From assembly GCA_013911975.1 (NCBI GenBank), contig JACESF010000010.1:19937-83936 (forward strand): 64,000 nucleotides of DNA. The letters run 5' to 3'. This document shows, piece after piece, positions 1-7,563 of this stretch. The notes beneath the pieces were generated by a model. That model searched no databases. It saw nothing but the letters and a program-made list of their open reading frames with translations, and was not told the origin of the DNA. Within the stretch, counting starts at the first letter, position 1. Each line of letters opens with the position of its first letter. The position numbers were made by a program, and so were the translations under genes. Source of the stretch: Hyphomicrobiales bacterium (lineage in GTDB: Bacteria > Pseudomonadota > Alphaproteobacteria > Rhizobiales > Xanthobacteraceae).

Positions 1-21
1 CTCGGGCATGACGGTTGCAGG

Positions 22-125
22 GTCGGGACCGCCGGGTTTGCATGTCGTCCCACCACGTCGCGACCGCAGGGTCTGGATGTCGACCTGCCGCGTCGCGACG
101 GCCGGGTTCTGGACTGCCGATCCGC
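22..125. repeat. Imperfect ~35-bp tandem repeat, about three units
   Basis: Units begin near 22, 57 and 92, each opening with GTCGSGAC followed by a GGGT...TGGA-like core. Units 1 and 2 agree at roughly three quarters of positions, counted by eye. The third unit is more degenerate. No coding meaning is apparent. Confidence 0.45.
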
Positions 126-176
126 CCTGAACCGGATGGCCCTTCAATCCCGAGAGCGCCTCCAAGCACCACCGTC

Positions 177-199
177 ATGGCCGGGCGTGTCCCGGCCAT
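177..199. repeat. Dispersed-type palindrome (ATGGCCGGG / CCCGGCCAT)
   Basis: A perfect 9-bp inverted repeat with a 5-base loop lies at 177-185 and 191-199, flanked by CCGTC and CCACG. From memory, this 'GTCATGGCCGGG...CCCGGCCATCC' form is a common intergenic repeat in Rhizobiales genomes. Only one copy is seen here. Confidence 0.6.
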
Positions 200-370
200 C
201 CACGGGGCTGCGCCCGGACAAGCCCTTGAGACCCCCGCAGCGGTGTCGCGCGGCCGGTCGGGTGAGTTTTGCACAGGGGGCGATCTTCCGCGTAAGGGTC
301 GCTTGACTTGATCCGCCCTCGGTCTTATCAACCGCCATCTCGATGCGGCGCTGACACGGCGACGCGCATT

Positions 371-447
371 GCGGGTGTAGCTCAGTTGGTCAGAGCGCCG
401 GCCTGTCACGCCGGAGGTCGCGGGTTCGAGCCCCGTCACTCGCGCCA
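371..447 (+). tRNA. tRNA-Asp (anticodon GTC)
   Basis: A complete 77-base cloverleaf is present. The acceptor stem pairs GCGGGTG with CACTCGC (one G-T), the D-arm is standard (TAGCTCAGTTGGT), the anticodon GTC is at 405-407, the T-loop is GGTTCGAGCCC, and CCA is encoded. No duplicated 3' end that would mark an integration site was noticed nearby. Confidence 0.97.
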
Positions 448-711
448 CTTCTCTTCCCTCCCGGAAAAATGAAGCGCGCTCCCGCGGTCCCGTTGTGGAT
501 CGCCGTTATTCGCGCGCCCGCCGCTATGGTGCGGACGGGCGGTGCATCCCACGCGGGCGAAGCCTTCTCCATCATCACGGCAAGTGGCGATTCACCCTTC
601 TGGCGGAAGCCGTACGTGTGGATTTCGTCGGACGCGGGATCGGACATCTCGTCGTCGCGCACGGCGGCGCATATCCTTCGCACCGATATCGTGGGTATCG
701 AGGGGGGAGAG

Positions 712-1131
712 ATGATGAAGCGCATCCTGGCCGGCCTGCTGGCCCTGGCCGTTCTGCTGACCGGGCTGGCGCCCGTGAGTGCCGTCGCGGGCGATGTCTC
801 GGCGGGGCCCATCTGGAACGACTGGGACGCTCAGGCCAAATGCCCGAGGGTTTGCGAGCGCGGCGTGTGGACCGGCCGCTGGCGCACCGTGGTGCCCGGC
901 ATGGAATCGGTGTGCAGCTGCGATTTCCATGCCTGGCCGGGCGGCGGTGGCGGCGGTGGCGGGCGCAAGCCGGCCTATATCCTGCGCCAGATCGTGGCGG
1001 GCCCCATCTGGGGCAATTGGGACGCGCAGAACAAGTGCCCGAATGTGTGCGGCGGCCGCAATCTCTGGGACGGCAACTGGCGCACCTTCGCGCCCGGCCA
1101 GTCGAGCTGCGATTGCTACGTTCCGCGCTGA
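712..1131 (+). CDS. Secreted MVL-type mannan-binding lectin-like protein, two repeats
   Basis: The product is 139 aa. Residues 1-27 look like a Sec signal peptide (MKR, a Leu/Ala-rich core, then small residues). Two homologous repeats follow at about 31-72 and 96-137, each of the form AGPIWxxWDAQxKCP...W.G.WRT, separated by a Gly8 linker. The AGPxW...AQ...P...G.W.T pattern is the one I know from the Microcystis viridis lectin (MVL) family, which binds mannose-rich glycans. Each repeat carries four cysteines at equivalent places (44, 48, 68, 70 and 109, 113, 133, 135), suggesting disulfides after export. The start could be the ATG at 712 or 715; the purine-rich AGGGGGGAGAG just upstream favours 715 slightly. 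The gene stands alone and ends at a strong hairpin. Family assignment is by motif memory; ligand binding is inference. Confidence 0.7.
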   Translation: MMKRILAGLLALAVLLTGLAPVSAVAGDVSAGPIWNDWDAQAKCPRVCERGVWTGRWRTVVPGMESVCSCDFHAWPGGGGGGGGRKPAYILRQIVAGPIWGNWDAQNKCPNVCGGRNLWDGNWRTFAPGQSSCDCYVPR

Positions 1132-1148
1132 CCCTCTGAAACGCGAAA

Positions 1149-1178
1149 CGCCCCGCCCGGGGAGAGCCGGGCGGGGCG
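1149..1178 (+). terminator. Hairpin terminator after the lectin gene
   Basis: A 12-bp perfect GC stem (1149-1160 with 1167-1178) begins 17 bases after the stop codon. No clear T-run follows, so termination may be partly Rho-dependent. Confidence 0.65.
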
Positions 1179-1367
1179 CATGACCTTCTTCAACGGCCAT
1201 GACGGATCCCCGTGCGGGGACCGCTCGTCGCGACGTCGGCTCCGGGGCAACGGGCCCATAGGGGATCTTCCTGGCCCGGCGCGCGATCTCGATGACGGCT
1301 TAAAAGCCGGCAAATATGACGGCTTCATGGCATTTGGCCAAGGCACGGCTTGGCGGCGGCCGCCGCC

Positions 1368-3140
1368 TCAGGCGGCGCGCACGCAGCCGAGGAAACGGTC
1401 CACCGAATCGCCCAGGGTCCGGGCCTGCTGGTCGAGCTGGCCCGCCAGAGACTGCACCTGGTCGAAATGCGCGCCCTGCGAGACCACGGACGAGCGCACG
1501 CTGGCGATGCGGCGCGACACGGTCTGCGACCCGCCCGCCGCCTCGCTCATGCCGCGCGCGATGTCGCGCACCGAGGTCTCCTGCTGGTGGGCCGCGGCGG
1601 CCACTTCGGCCGCGAGCACGGTCATGCTCTCGATGGTGGTGCCGATGCCGTTCACCGCCTGGGCGGTGGCGCGGCTCGCCTGCTGGATGGCCTCGATCTG
1701 CTGCGTCACTTCCGAAGTGGCGTTGGCGGTCTGCTGGGCGAGCGCCTTCACCTCGCTCGCCACCACGGCGAAGCCCCGGCCCATCTCGCCCGCCCGCGCC
1801 GCCTCGATGCTGGCGTTCAGGGCGAGCAGGTTGGTCTGGCCGGCAATGGCGCCGATCATGTCGATGACCGCGCCGATCTGCGACACCGCGCGCACGAGGC
1901 CGTCCGCGGCGGCGCCGGTCTGGCGCGTCTCCTCCAGGGCGGTTGCGGCCATCTCGCTGGTGCTGCGGATGCGCTCGCCGATGCCGTTGGCGGCCATGGA
2001 GAGTTCCGTCGCATGCCCGGCGATGGAATCCACCGCGCGGGCCGAGGCGTCGGCGGCGTCCGCCACGACGACCGCGTCCTTCTCCGTCTCGTCGGAGGCC
2101 AGCGACATGGCGTTGGCCGCCGCGCCCATGCGCTCCGTCGCCCCGCGCACCGCCTGCATCATGCCCAGCGCGTCGGCCTCGAACTGCCGGGCCGCCTCGG
2201 ACAATTGCTCCAGCCGCGCATGCTCGGCGGCGGCCTGGGCCTGGAGGCGGGCATCCGCCTCCGCCTTCTCGGTGAGGGCCGCGCGGAACACGGCGATGGC
2301 GTCGGCCATCTCGCCGATCTCGTCGCGGCGCCCGGTGAAGGGCACATCCACCGTCAGGTCGTTGGCGGCGAGGGCGGTCATGGAGGTCTTCAGCCGGGCG
2401 AGGGGGCGCTGGATCTGGCCCACGGTGACGCTGACGGCGGCCAGCAGGGCCAGCAGCAGGCCCACGGCCGGGATCGCCACCAGCGCCACCTGCGCCTCCT
2501 GCCGCTCGGCCACGAGGCGGGCCTTGGCGGCGTTGAGGCCGGTGAGCGTCTCCGCGCCCAGCGCCTCGATGGCCTTCACCATCTGCTCGCGGCTGCGCAC
2601 GGTGGGCTCTTCCTGGGCCTGGAGCAGGGCCGCCTGGGGCGAGATGGTGAGGCCAAGCTCGGCGGTGTCCTTCTGGTAGGCGATGAATTCGTTCACCTGG
2701 TTCTGGAGGCGCAGCCGGCGCATGGGCTCCAGGCGCTCGCCGAGGGCGGCGAAGAACGGCTCGCGGGCGGCCTCCACCTCGGTGAGGGCGCGTTCGAGGC
2801 CCTCCAGCTTCTGCTTGGCGGCGGTCTTGTCCTTGGCGGTGTAGACCGCGTTTGCGGCCACCACCGCATGCTCGATGGAGCGGGCGAGGTTCTGGGCCTG
2901 GAAGGCCACCGTCCAGATGTCCTCCACCTCGGCGGCCCGGCGCTGCTCGGAGGCGATCTGGAACACGCCCAGCAGCGCGACGCCCAGCGTGAGCGCGGAC
3001 AGGAGCCCGACGACGCCCGCCAGCTTGCGCCCGATGGTGAGGTGCAGCGGCGCGAGCCTGAACCTGAAAGGCAGTCGCCAGGATTTGCGCAAAGCGGAAG
3101 CGGCGCCCGGAACGGGCTGGAGATCGGCAATGAGGGTCAT
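1368..3140 (-). CDS. Methyl-accepting chemotaxis protein
   Basis: The product is a 590-aa chemoreceptor. A membrane helix lies at about 41-61, a helical periplasmic sensor region at 62-217, a second membrane helix at about 218-240, and a HAMP linker at about 240-292. A long cytoplasmic coiled coil has the signalling tip at about 430-455 ([19 protein letters not shown]). Methylatable Glu/Gln sites are expected on both flanks of the tip. No CheR-binding pentapeptide is visible at the C-terminus (FLGCVRAA). No che genes are adjacent, so it must feed a chemotaxis cluster elsewhere. The ligand cannot be told from sequence; the sensor segment resembles a four-helix bundle. Confidence 0.93.
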   Translation of the reverse strand: MTLIADLQPVPGAASALRKSWRLPFRFRLAPLHLTIGRKLAGVVGLLSALTLGVALLGVFQIASEQRRAAEVEDIWTVAFQAQNLARSIEHAVVAANAVYTAKDKTAAKQKLEGLERALTEVEAAREPFFAALGERLEPMRRLRLQNQVNEFIAYQKDTAELGLTISPQAALLQAQEEPTVRSREQMVKAIEALGAETLTGLNAAKARLVAERQEAQVALVAIPAVGLLLALLAAVSVTVGQIQRPLARLKTSMTALAANDLTVDVPFTGRRDEIGEMADAIAVFRAALTEKAEADARLQAQAAAEHARLEQLSEAARQFEADALGMMQAVRGATERMGAAANAMSLASDETEKDAVVVADAADASARAVDSIAGHATELSMAANGIGERIRSTSEMAATALEETRQTGAAADGLVRAVSQIGAVIDMIGAIAGQTNLLALNASIEAARAGEMGRGFAVVASEVKALAQQTANATSEVTQQIEAIQQASRATAQAVNGIGTTIESMTVLAAEVAAAAHQQETSVRDIARGMSEAAGGSQTVSRRIASVRSSVVSQGAHFDQVQSLAGQLDQQARTLGDSVDRFLGCVRAA

Positions 3141-3248
3141 GGTGAGATCCGGTCAAATAACGGCGCACACCTGTTCCAGATCCTTGACACGCATATGAAC
3201 GTTGGTGGGCTAATAGATCCATTCCCGATGCAACCGGCCCAAAGAAAA

Positions 3249-3275
3249 GGGCGCCCCCACGACGTGGGAGCGCCC
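3249..3275 (-). terminator. Rho-independent terminator for the KGG gene
   Basis: On the minus strand the stem GGGCGC-x-CCCAC / GTGGG-x-GCGCCC has a 3-base loop and is followed by TTTTCTTT, 34 bases past the stop at 3309. Confidence 0.88.
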
Positions 3276-3308
3276 AACCCTATCCAAGGACAGGATTATC
3301 TGCCGAAA

Positions 3309-3587
3309 CTACCGCTGGCCGCCCTTGCGGTCGGTGTCCGACGCATGGTCGCGGTCCTGGGACCGTTTCTCCTCCTGCGTATGGCGACCGCCTTCGCGGC
3401 CAGGCTCGGAGGCGCGCCCCGGATTCTGGGCGGCGGTGCCGCCACCCATCTGGCGCTGCCCGCCGGAGGTCTGGGACTGCTGGCGCTGACCGCCGTGCTC
3501 GCCGCCCTTGCGGCCCGCATCGGAGGCGCGGTCACGATCCTGGGCGAAGTTGCCGGATCCGCCGCGCTGGTTGTCGGAATTGGCCAT
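3309..3587 (-). CDS. KGG-repeat stress-type hydrophilic protein
   Basis: The product is 92 aa and very hydrophilic, with three diverged copies of the KGG (GsiB/con-10-like) motif: RASDAGRKGG, RASEPGREGG and HASDTDRKGG. Such proteins are predicted to be disordered and are usually induced by stress or desiccation; that role is inferred from the family. The start at MANSDNQ is chosen because GAGGAGA lies 5 bases upstream; the frame is open 12 codons further but without a ribosome site. It is a single gene with its own terminator. Confidence 0.85.
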   Translation of the reverse strand: MANSDNQRGGSGNFAQDRDRASDAGRKGGEHGGQRQQSQTSGGQRQMGGGTAAQNPGRASEPGREGGRHTQEEKRSQDRDHASDTDRKGGQR

Positions 3588-3699
3588 GTGAGTCTCCTCG
3601 ATGGTTTTCTGAACCCCAGCCATGGGAGTTCAACCCCTCGCGCCCACGCCCGTTCCAACTTGGCCGTTGTTTTCGCGCAGGTTTTCGCCCGCGACGCGA

Positions 3700-3846
3700 T
3701 CAGCGGCTGGGCGGGTCCACCTTCATGCCGTTGGGGCCGATCTCGATCTGGAGCGTGTTCCGCTCCTTCTCGTACTGCTGGTAGGCGAACACGCCGCCGC
3801 CCACGACGAGCACGGCGATGATGGCGTAGAGGGCTGCTTTCGGCAT
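3700..3846 (-). CDS. Small single-membrane-helix protein (48 aa)
   Basis: The protein begins MPKAALYAIIAVLVVGGGVF: one membrane helix at about residues 5-22, then a charged tail (YEKERNTLQIEIGPNGMKVD). A GGAGA ribosome site lies 7 bases before the ATG at 3846. No family is recognised with certainty; similar short one-helix proteins are common in Rhizobiales. It sits 53 bases downstream of the 2-hydroxyacid dehydrogenase gene (stop at 3905), on the same strand. Confidence 0.65.
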   Translation of the reverse strand: MPKAALYAIIAVLVVGGGVFAYQQYEKERNTLQIEIGPNGMKVDPPSR

Positions 3847-3904
3847 GGTGAAGTCTCCGTTTGCCGAATGAACGCAAGCGTGGGCGGAACGGTTCCCGCC
3901 CCGA

Positions 3905-4981
3905 TCACCACAGCACGGCTTTGTCGATCTCGCCGAGATGCGCGCAGCCGGTCAGGGTCATGGCCACTTCCAACTCCGCCCGCAGCAGGTGGACCGCATG
4001 GGCCACCCCGGCCGCGCCGCCCGCGCACAGGGCGTGGATGTAGGGGCGGCCGATCATGACCGCGCTCGCGCCCAGCGCCAGCGCCTTCACGATGTCGGTG
4101 CCCCGGCGCACCCCCCCGTCCAGCAGCAGCGGCACCGCCCCGCCCACCGCCTCGGCGATGCGGGGCAGGGCCTCGATGGTGGCGGGGAGCGTGTCCAGCA
4201 CGCGGCCGCCATGGTTGGACACGGCGACGGCGTCAATGCCGTGCGCCAGCGCCTCGCGGGCGTCGGCGGGGGAGAGGATGCCCTTCAGCACGATGGGCAG
4301 GTCCGTCAGCCCGCGCAGCCAGGCGATGTCGGCCCAGGTGGCGCTGCCCGCGAGGAAGCCGGAAAAGAGGGGACTCTGCCCGATGGCGCCGGTCGCGGCC
4401 GGATGCGCCGCCATGCCCGCGAGATTGACCGGCGCGATGCCGGGCGGCAGGCGGAAGCCCACGCGCTGCTCGCGGTTCCGGAGGCTCGCGGGCGCGTCCA
4501 CCGTCACCATCAGCGCCCTGTACCCGGAGGCATGGGCGCGGGCCACGAGGTCGCGGGTGAAGGCGCGGTCCGGCTGCACATAGAGCTGGAACAGGAGGGG
4601 GGCGCTCGCGGCGGCGGCGATGTCCTCGATCCGCGTGCTGGCCTGCGTGCTCACCACGAGGCCCGCCCGCGCCGCGCCCGCGCCCTGCGCCGTGGCGATC
4701 TCGCCCTCGGGATGCACGAGGCGGTGATAGGCGACGGGGGCGAGCAGAATCGGATGGTCCAGGTCCAGCCCCAGCAGCCGCAGCGCGGTGGTGGCCCCCG
4801 CCATGTCCCGCAGCACCCGGCTCGACAGGTGCAGCCGGTCGAAGGCGGCGCGGTTCTGGGCAAGGGTGATCTCGTCGCCCGCCGCGCCGTCCACATAGGC
4901 CTGCACCATGGGCGGCATGAGGGTGGAGGCGTGGTGCTCGTAGTCGCCGAGCGAAACGGGGGGCGCGGGGGCGTGGGACAC
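3905..4981 (-). CDS. FMN-dependent alpha-hydroxy-acid dehydrogenase (LldD/glycolate oxidase family)
   Basis: The product is 358 aa, a TIM-barrel flavoenzyme that oxidises 2-hydroxy acids such as L-lactate, glycolate or mandelate. Visible landmarks are TVDAP, the FMN-binding Lys in LKGI, the catalytic His-Arg pair in SNHGGR, and the phosphate-binding DGGVRRGTDIVKAL...IGRP near the C-terminus. A GTG start at 4981 is chosen because GGGAGAG lies 4 bases upstream; the frame runs on into the tRNA-His gene, which cannot be coding. Length is slightly below the usual 380. The substrate cannot be fixed; L-lactate or another short 2-hydroxy acid is most likely. Confidence 0.88.
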   Translation of the reverse strand: MSHAPAPPVSLGDYEHHASTLMPPMVQAYVDGAAGDEITLAQNRAAFDRLHLSSRVLRDMAGATTALRLLGLDLDHPILLAPVAYHRLVHPEGEIATAQGAGAARAGLVVSTQASTRIEDIAAAASAPLLFQLYVQPDRAFTRDLVARAHASGYRALMVTVDAPASLRNREQRVGFRLPPGIAPVNLAGMAAHPAATGAIGQSPLFSGFLAGSATWADIAWLRGLTDLPIVLKGILSPADAREALAHGIDAVAVSNHGGRVLDTLPATIEALPRIAEAVGGAVPLLLDGGVRRGTDIVKALALGASAVMIGRPYIHALCAGGAAGVAHAVHLLRAELEVAMTLTGCAHLGEIDKAVLW

Positions 4982-5073
4982 GGATCTCTCCCGAGGATGC
5001 GGGAGGACATTAGGACCGCCGAAGCCAGGACGGAAAGAGGCGTCGGGCGCGGCAATCGAAGCGGGGAGGGGAA

Positions 5074-5150
5074 TGGTACAGCTGGGTGGGCTCGAACCAC
5101 CGACCTCCGGTTCCACAGACCGGCGCTCTAACCAACTGAGCTACAGCTGC
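5074..5150 (-). tRNA. tRNA-His (anticodon GTG), lacking the universal G-1
   Basis: A complete 77-base cloverleaf lies on the minus strand, with anticodon GTG complementary to 5114-5116 and CCA encoded. The acceptor is GCAGCTG / CAGCTGT with a G1-U72 pair and A73. The base at -1 is T, so the usual G-1:C73 pair is absent. This form is known for a subset of alphaproteobacteria that use a divergent HisRS. Confidence 0.95.
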
Positions 5151-5364
5151 AAAGGCCCGCAATGCGGGGCGCCCGAACGAGCCGTCCGAGCGAGGCGCGG
5201 AACCTACGCTGATGAGGATCGGGATTCAAGGGGGGGCGGCGGCGAAGCGTCCCGCTTTGTGCATGGCGCGCGACAGGCCTCTCCGCGCCGCGCACTTCCG
5301 CGCCGTTGCGGCAGGCCCTAAAGCTGCCATAGCCACGAAACACCCCGCCCGGGCCGTCCTCCCC

Positions 5365-6324
5365 ATGTCCGATCTCATCGGTCTCGCCTTCCCCTTTTTC
5401 GGCCTGATCTTCCTCGGCTATGGCTGCGGGCGCTTCGTGCGCCTGCCGGAGGCGGGGCTCGCCTGGCTGTCCTTCTTCATCATTTATCTGGCGCTGCCGG
5501 CGCTGTTCTATCGCATCGTGGCGGAGACGCCGTTCTCGGAGCTGGTCAATCCCGGCTTCATCCTCGCGGTGGTGGCCTCCACCTCCCTCACGGCGGCGCT
5601 GGCGCTGGTGGTGAGCCTGTGGCTGCGCCGGGGGAATCTCGCCGAATCGGCCATCGCCACCACGGTCGGGGCCTATGCGAATGTGGGCTATATGGGCCCC
5701 GGCCTCACGCTCGCGGCGCTGGGCCAGGAGGCGGCGACGCCCGCCGCGCTGATCTTCGCGTGCGACAGCATGTTCTTCTTCACGCTGGTGCCGCTGCTGG
5801 TGGCCGTGAAGGGCGGGCAGGGGTCCCTGGGGCAGACCCTCCTGCTGGTGGTGAAGCGCGTGCTCACCCACCCGTTCAACATCGCGACCCTCTTGGGCGT
5901 GCTGGCCGCCTGGGCGGAATTCCGCGCGCCGGGGGCGGTGGAGCGGATGCTGGATTTCCTGAAGAATGCGGCGGCGCCCTGCGCGCTCTTCACCCTGGGG
6001 GTGACGGTGGCGCTGCGGCCGCTGGGCAAGGTGCCGACGGAACTCGCCCCGCTGCTCGCCATCAAGCTGGTGGCCCATCCGCTGATCGCGCTCGCCTGCC
6101 TCACCACCTTCGCCAGTGTGTCGCGGAGCTGGGTGGAGACCGGCGTGCTGATGGCCTCGCTGCCGCCCGCGCTCAACTGCTTCGTGCTGGCGCGGCAATA
6201 CAATGTCTATGTGGAGCAGGCGTCCGCCGCGGTGCTCCTCGGCACGATCGCCTCCGTGGCGAGCGTCACCGGCGTGCTCTATCTCCTCCAGCAGCACATG
6301 CTGCCGCTGGGCGGGCTGTGGTGA
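5365..6324 (+). CDS. AEC-family (auxin efflux carrier-like) transporter
   Basis: The product is a 319-aa, strongly hydrophobic membrane protein with about 10 predicted helices in two halves. The N-terminus LIGLAFPFFGLIFLGYG and the internal YANVGYMGPGL segment are typical of AEC (mdcF/YwkB-like) carriers, which move small carboxylates or related anions across the inner membrane. The ATG at 5365 places the first helix at the N-terminus; upstream frame extension would add a non-hydrophobic leader. It ends 3 bases from the convergent hydroxylase gene with no terminator between. The substrate is unknown. Confidence 0.85.
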   Translation: MSDLIGLAFPFFGLIFLGYGCGRFVRLPEAGLAWLSFFIIYLALPALFYRIVAETPFSELVNPGFILAVVASTSLTAALALVVSLWLRRGNLAESAIATTVGAYANVGYMGPGLTLAALGQEAATPAALIFACDSMFFFTLVPLLVAVKGGQGSLGQTLLLVVKRVLTHPFNIATLLGVLAAWAEFRAPGAVERMLDFLKNAAAPCALFTLGVTVALRPLGKVPTELAPLLAIKLVAHPLIALACLTTFASVSRSWVETGVLMASLPPALNCFVLARQYNVYVEQASAAVLLGTIASVASVTGVLYLLQQHMLPLGGLW

Positions 6325-6327
6325 GGC

Positions 6328-7494
6328 TCAGGCCGCGTTGAGGCCCGCGCCGAGGCGCATGAGGCCGCGCCGCAGCGGGCCGAACTTCTGCATGGTGTAG
6401 AGCCCGAGGCCGCGCAGCCCCTGCATGGGCACGAGGTCGGAGAGCAGGGAGCGGTTGAGCAGGTCCACCGCCGCCATGCGGGTGTCGATGTCGCGGCGGC
6501 GGTTCGCCTCGTAGCGCTCCAGCGCGCCCGTCGCGCCGGGATCGCCGCCGCGCGCCGCCGCGTCCAGCAGCGCCGCCGTGTCGCGCAGGCCGAGATTGAG
6601 CCCCTGGGCGCCGATGGGCGGCATCACATGGGCCGCCTCCGCCATCAGCGCGAGGCGCGGCGCCACGAGGCGCTCGGCGGATTCGGACGCCAGCGGGAAG
6701 GCGCCGCGGCCGTCTTCCACCTCGAACGCGCCGAGCAGGGAGAAGGCCCGCCGCTCCAGTTCCCGCGCCAGCGCCGGGCCGTCCAGGCCGATCAGGCGCA
6801 CCGCCTCCCGCTCGTTGACCACGCAGACGATGGACGAACGGTCGCCCGCCAGGGGGACCAGGGTGAAGGGGCCGGTTTCCGTGTGGAACTCGGTGGAGAT
6901 GTCCTCGTGCGGCCGGGTGTGGCGCACGGTGAAGGTGAGGGCCACCTGGGGATAGGCCCGCGTGCGCACGCGGATGCCCGCCGCCTCGCGCATGCGGGAC
7001 TGGCGCCCGTCCGCCGCCACGGCGAGGCGGCCCGCGAGGGTGCTGCCGTCGTCCAGGGACACGCGGATGGCGTCGGCGTCGGCGTCGTGTCCAACTGCGG
7101 AGGCGCGCACCACGTCCAGGCCCGGCGTGGCGTCCGCCACCGCCTGCAATTCCAGCCGCAGGGCGTCGTTCTCGATATTGTAGCCGAACGCCTCCAGGCC
7201 GATCTCGCTCGCCCGGAACAGCACTTCCGGTGCGCGCAGCAGGCGGCGGGTGGCGTCCACGATGCGCAGGTCGCGCAGCGGCGTGGTGTGGGGGCGCAGG
7301 CGCTCCCACACGCCGATCCCGTCCAGCACGCGCACCGAGCCTTCCATGAGGGCGGTGGTGCGGCGGTCCACGGATCGGCTGGGGCCGGTGACGAGGGTGG
7401 TGGCGACGCCCGCCTGCGCAAGGCCGATGGCGGTGGCGAGCCCGGCGGGGCCTGCGCCGATCACGATCACGTCGCTGCCGGTGGATGTGCTCAT
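6328..7494 (-). CDS. UbiH/UbiF/COQ6-family FAD-dependent hydroxylase
   Basis: The product is a 388-aa group A flavoprotein monooxygenase. The Rossmann motif VIGAGPAGLATAIG lies at residues 11-24, and the second FAD motif near 285-305 reads AEAAHVMPPIGAQGLNLGLRD. The family hydroxylates the ubiquinone ring using FAD, NAD(P)H and O2. The usual GD of the second motif is AE here. I recall similar variants in alphaproteobacterial members, so it should not be read as loss of function. It lies downstream of the Na/Pi-type gene on the same strand. Which ring position it acts on cannot be told. Confidence 0.85.
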   Translation of the reverse strand: MSTSTGSDVIVIGAGPAGLATAIGLAQAGVATTLVTGPSRSVDRRTTALMEGSVRVLDGIGVWERLRPHTTPLRDLRIVDATRRLLRAPEVLFRASEIGLEAFGYNIENDALRLELQAVADATPGLDVVRASAVGHDADADAIRVSLDDGSTLAGRLAVAADGRQSRMREAAGIRVRTRAYPQVALTFTVRHTRPHEDISTEFHTETGPFTLVPLAGDRSSIVCVVNEREAVRLIGLDGPALARELERRAFSLLGAFEVEDGRGAFPLASESAERLVAPRLALMAEAAHVMPPIGAQGLNLGLRDTAALLDAAARGGDPGATGALERYEANRRRDIDTRMAAVDLLNRSLLSDLVPMQGLRGLGLYTMQKFGPLRRGLMRLGAGLNAA

Positions 7495-7563
7495 GGGAGC
7501 CTCTGGGTCATGAAGGGTCGATCGCGCTCACGCGGCGCCCATCATAAGGCGCCCCGCGCCGGC

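Larger units (their letters stand above)
1..370. other. Gene-free stretch upstream of tRNA-Asp
   Basis: No convincing gene is present. The open frames here have no ribosome binding site and low-complexity products rich in Arg, Pro and Ala. The stretch holds an imperfect tandem repeat and a palindrome, listed separately. Confidence 0.6.

Noticed and set aside
469..711. Extension of the lectin frame 81 codons upstream
   Set aside because: The signal peptide at 712 must be N-terminal, and the upstream part has no similarity or ribosome site.
371..1180. tRNA-Asp plus lectin as a small integrated element
   Set aside because: No integrase, no duplicated tRNA 3' end and no clear base-composition change were found.
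6600..6660. UbiH-type hydroxylase inactivated by AE in place of GD in the second FAD motif
   Set aside because: The rest of the motif is intact, and I recall the same variant in alphaproteobacterial relatives, so it is likely functional.
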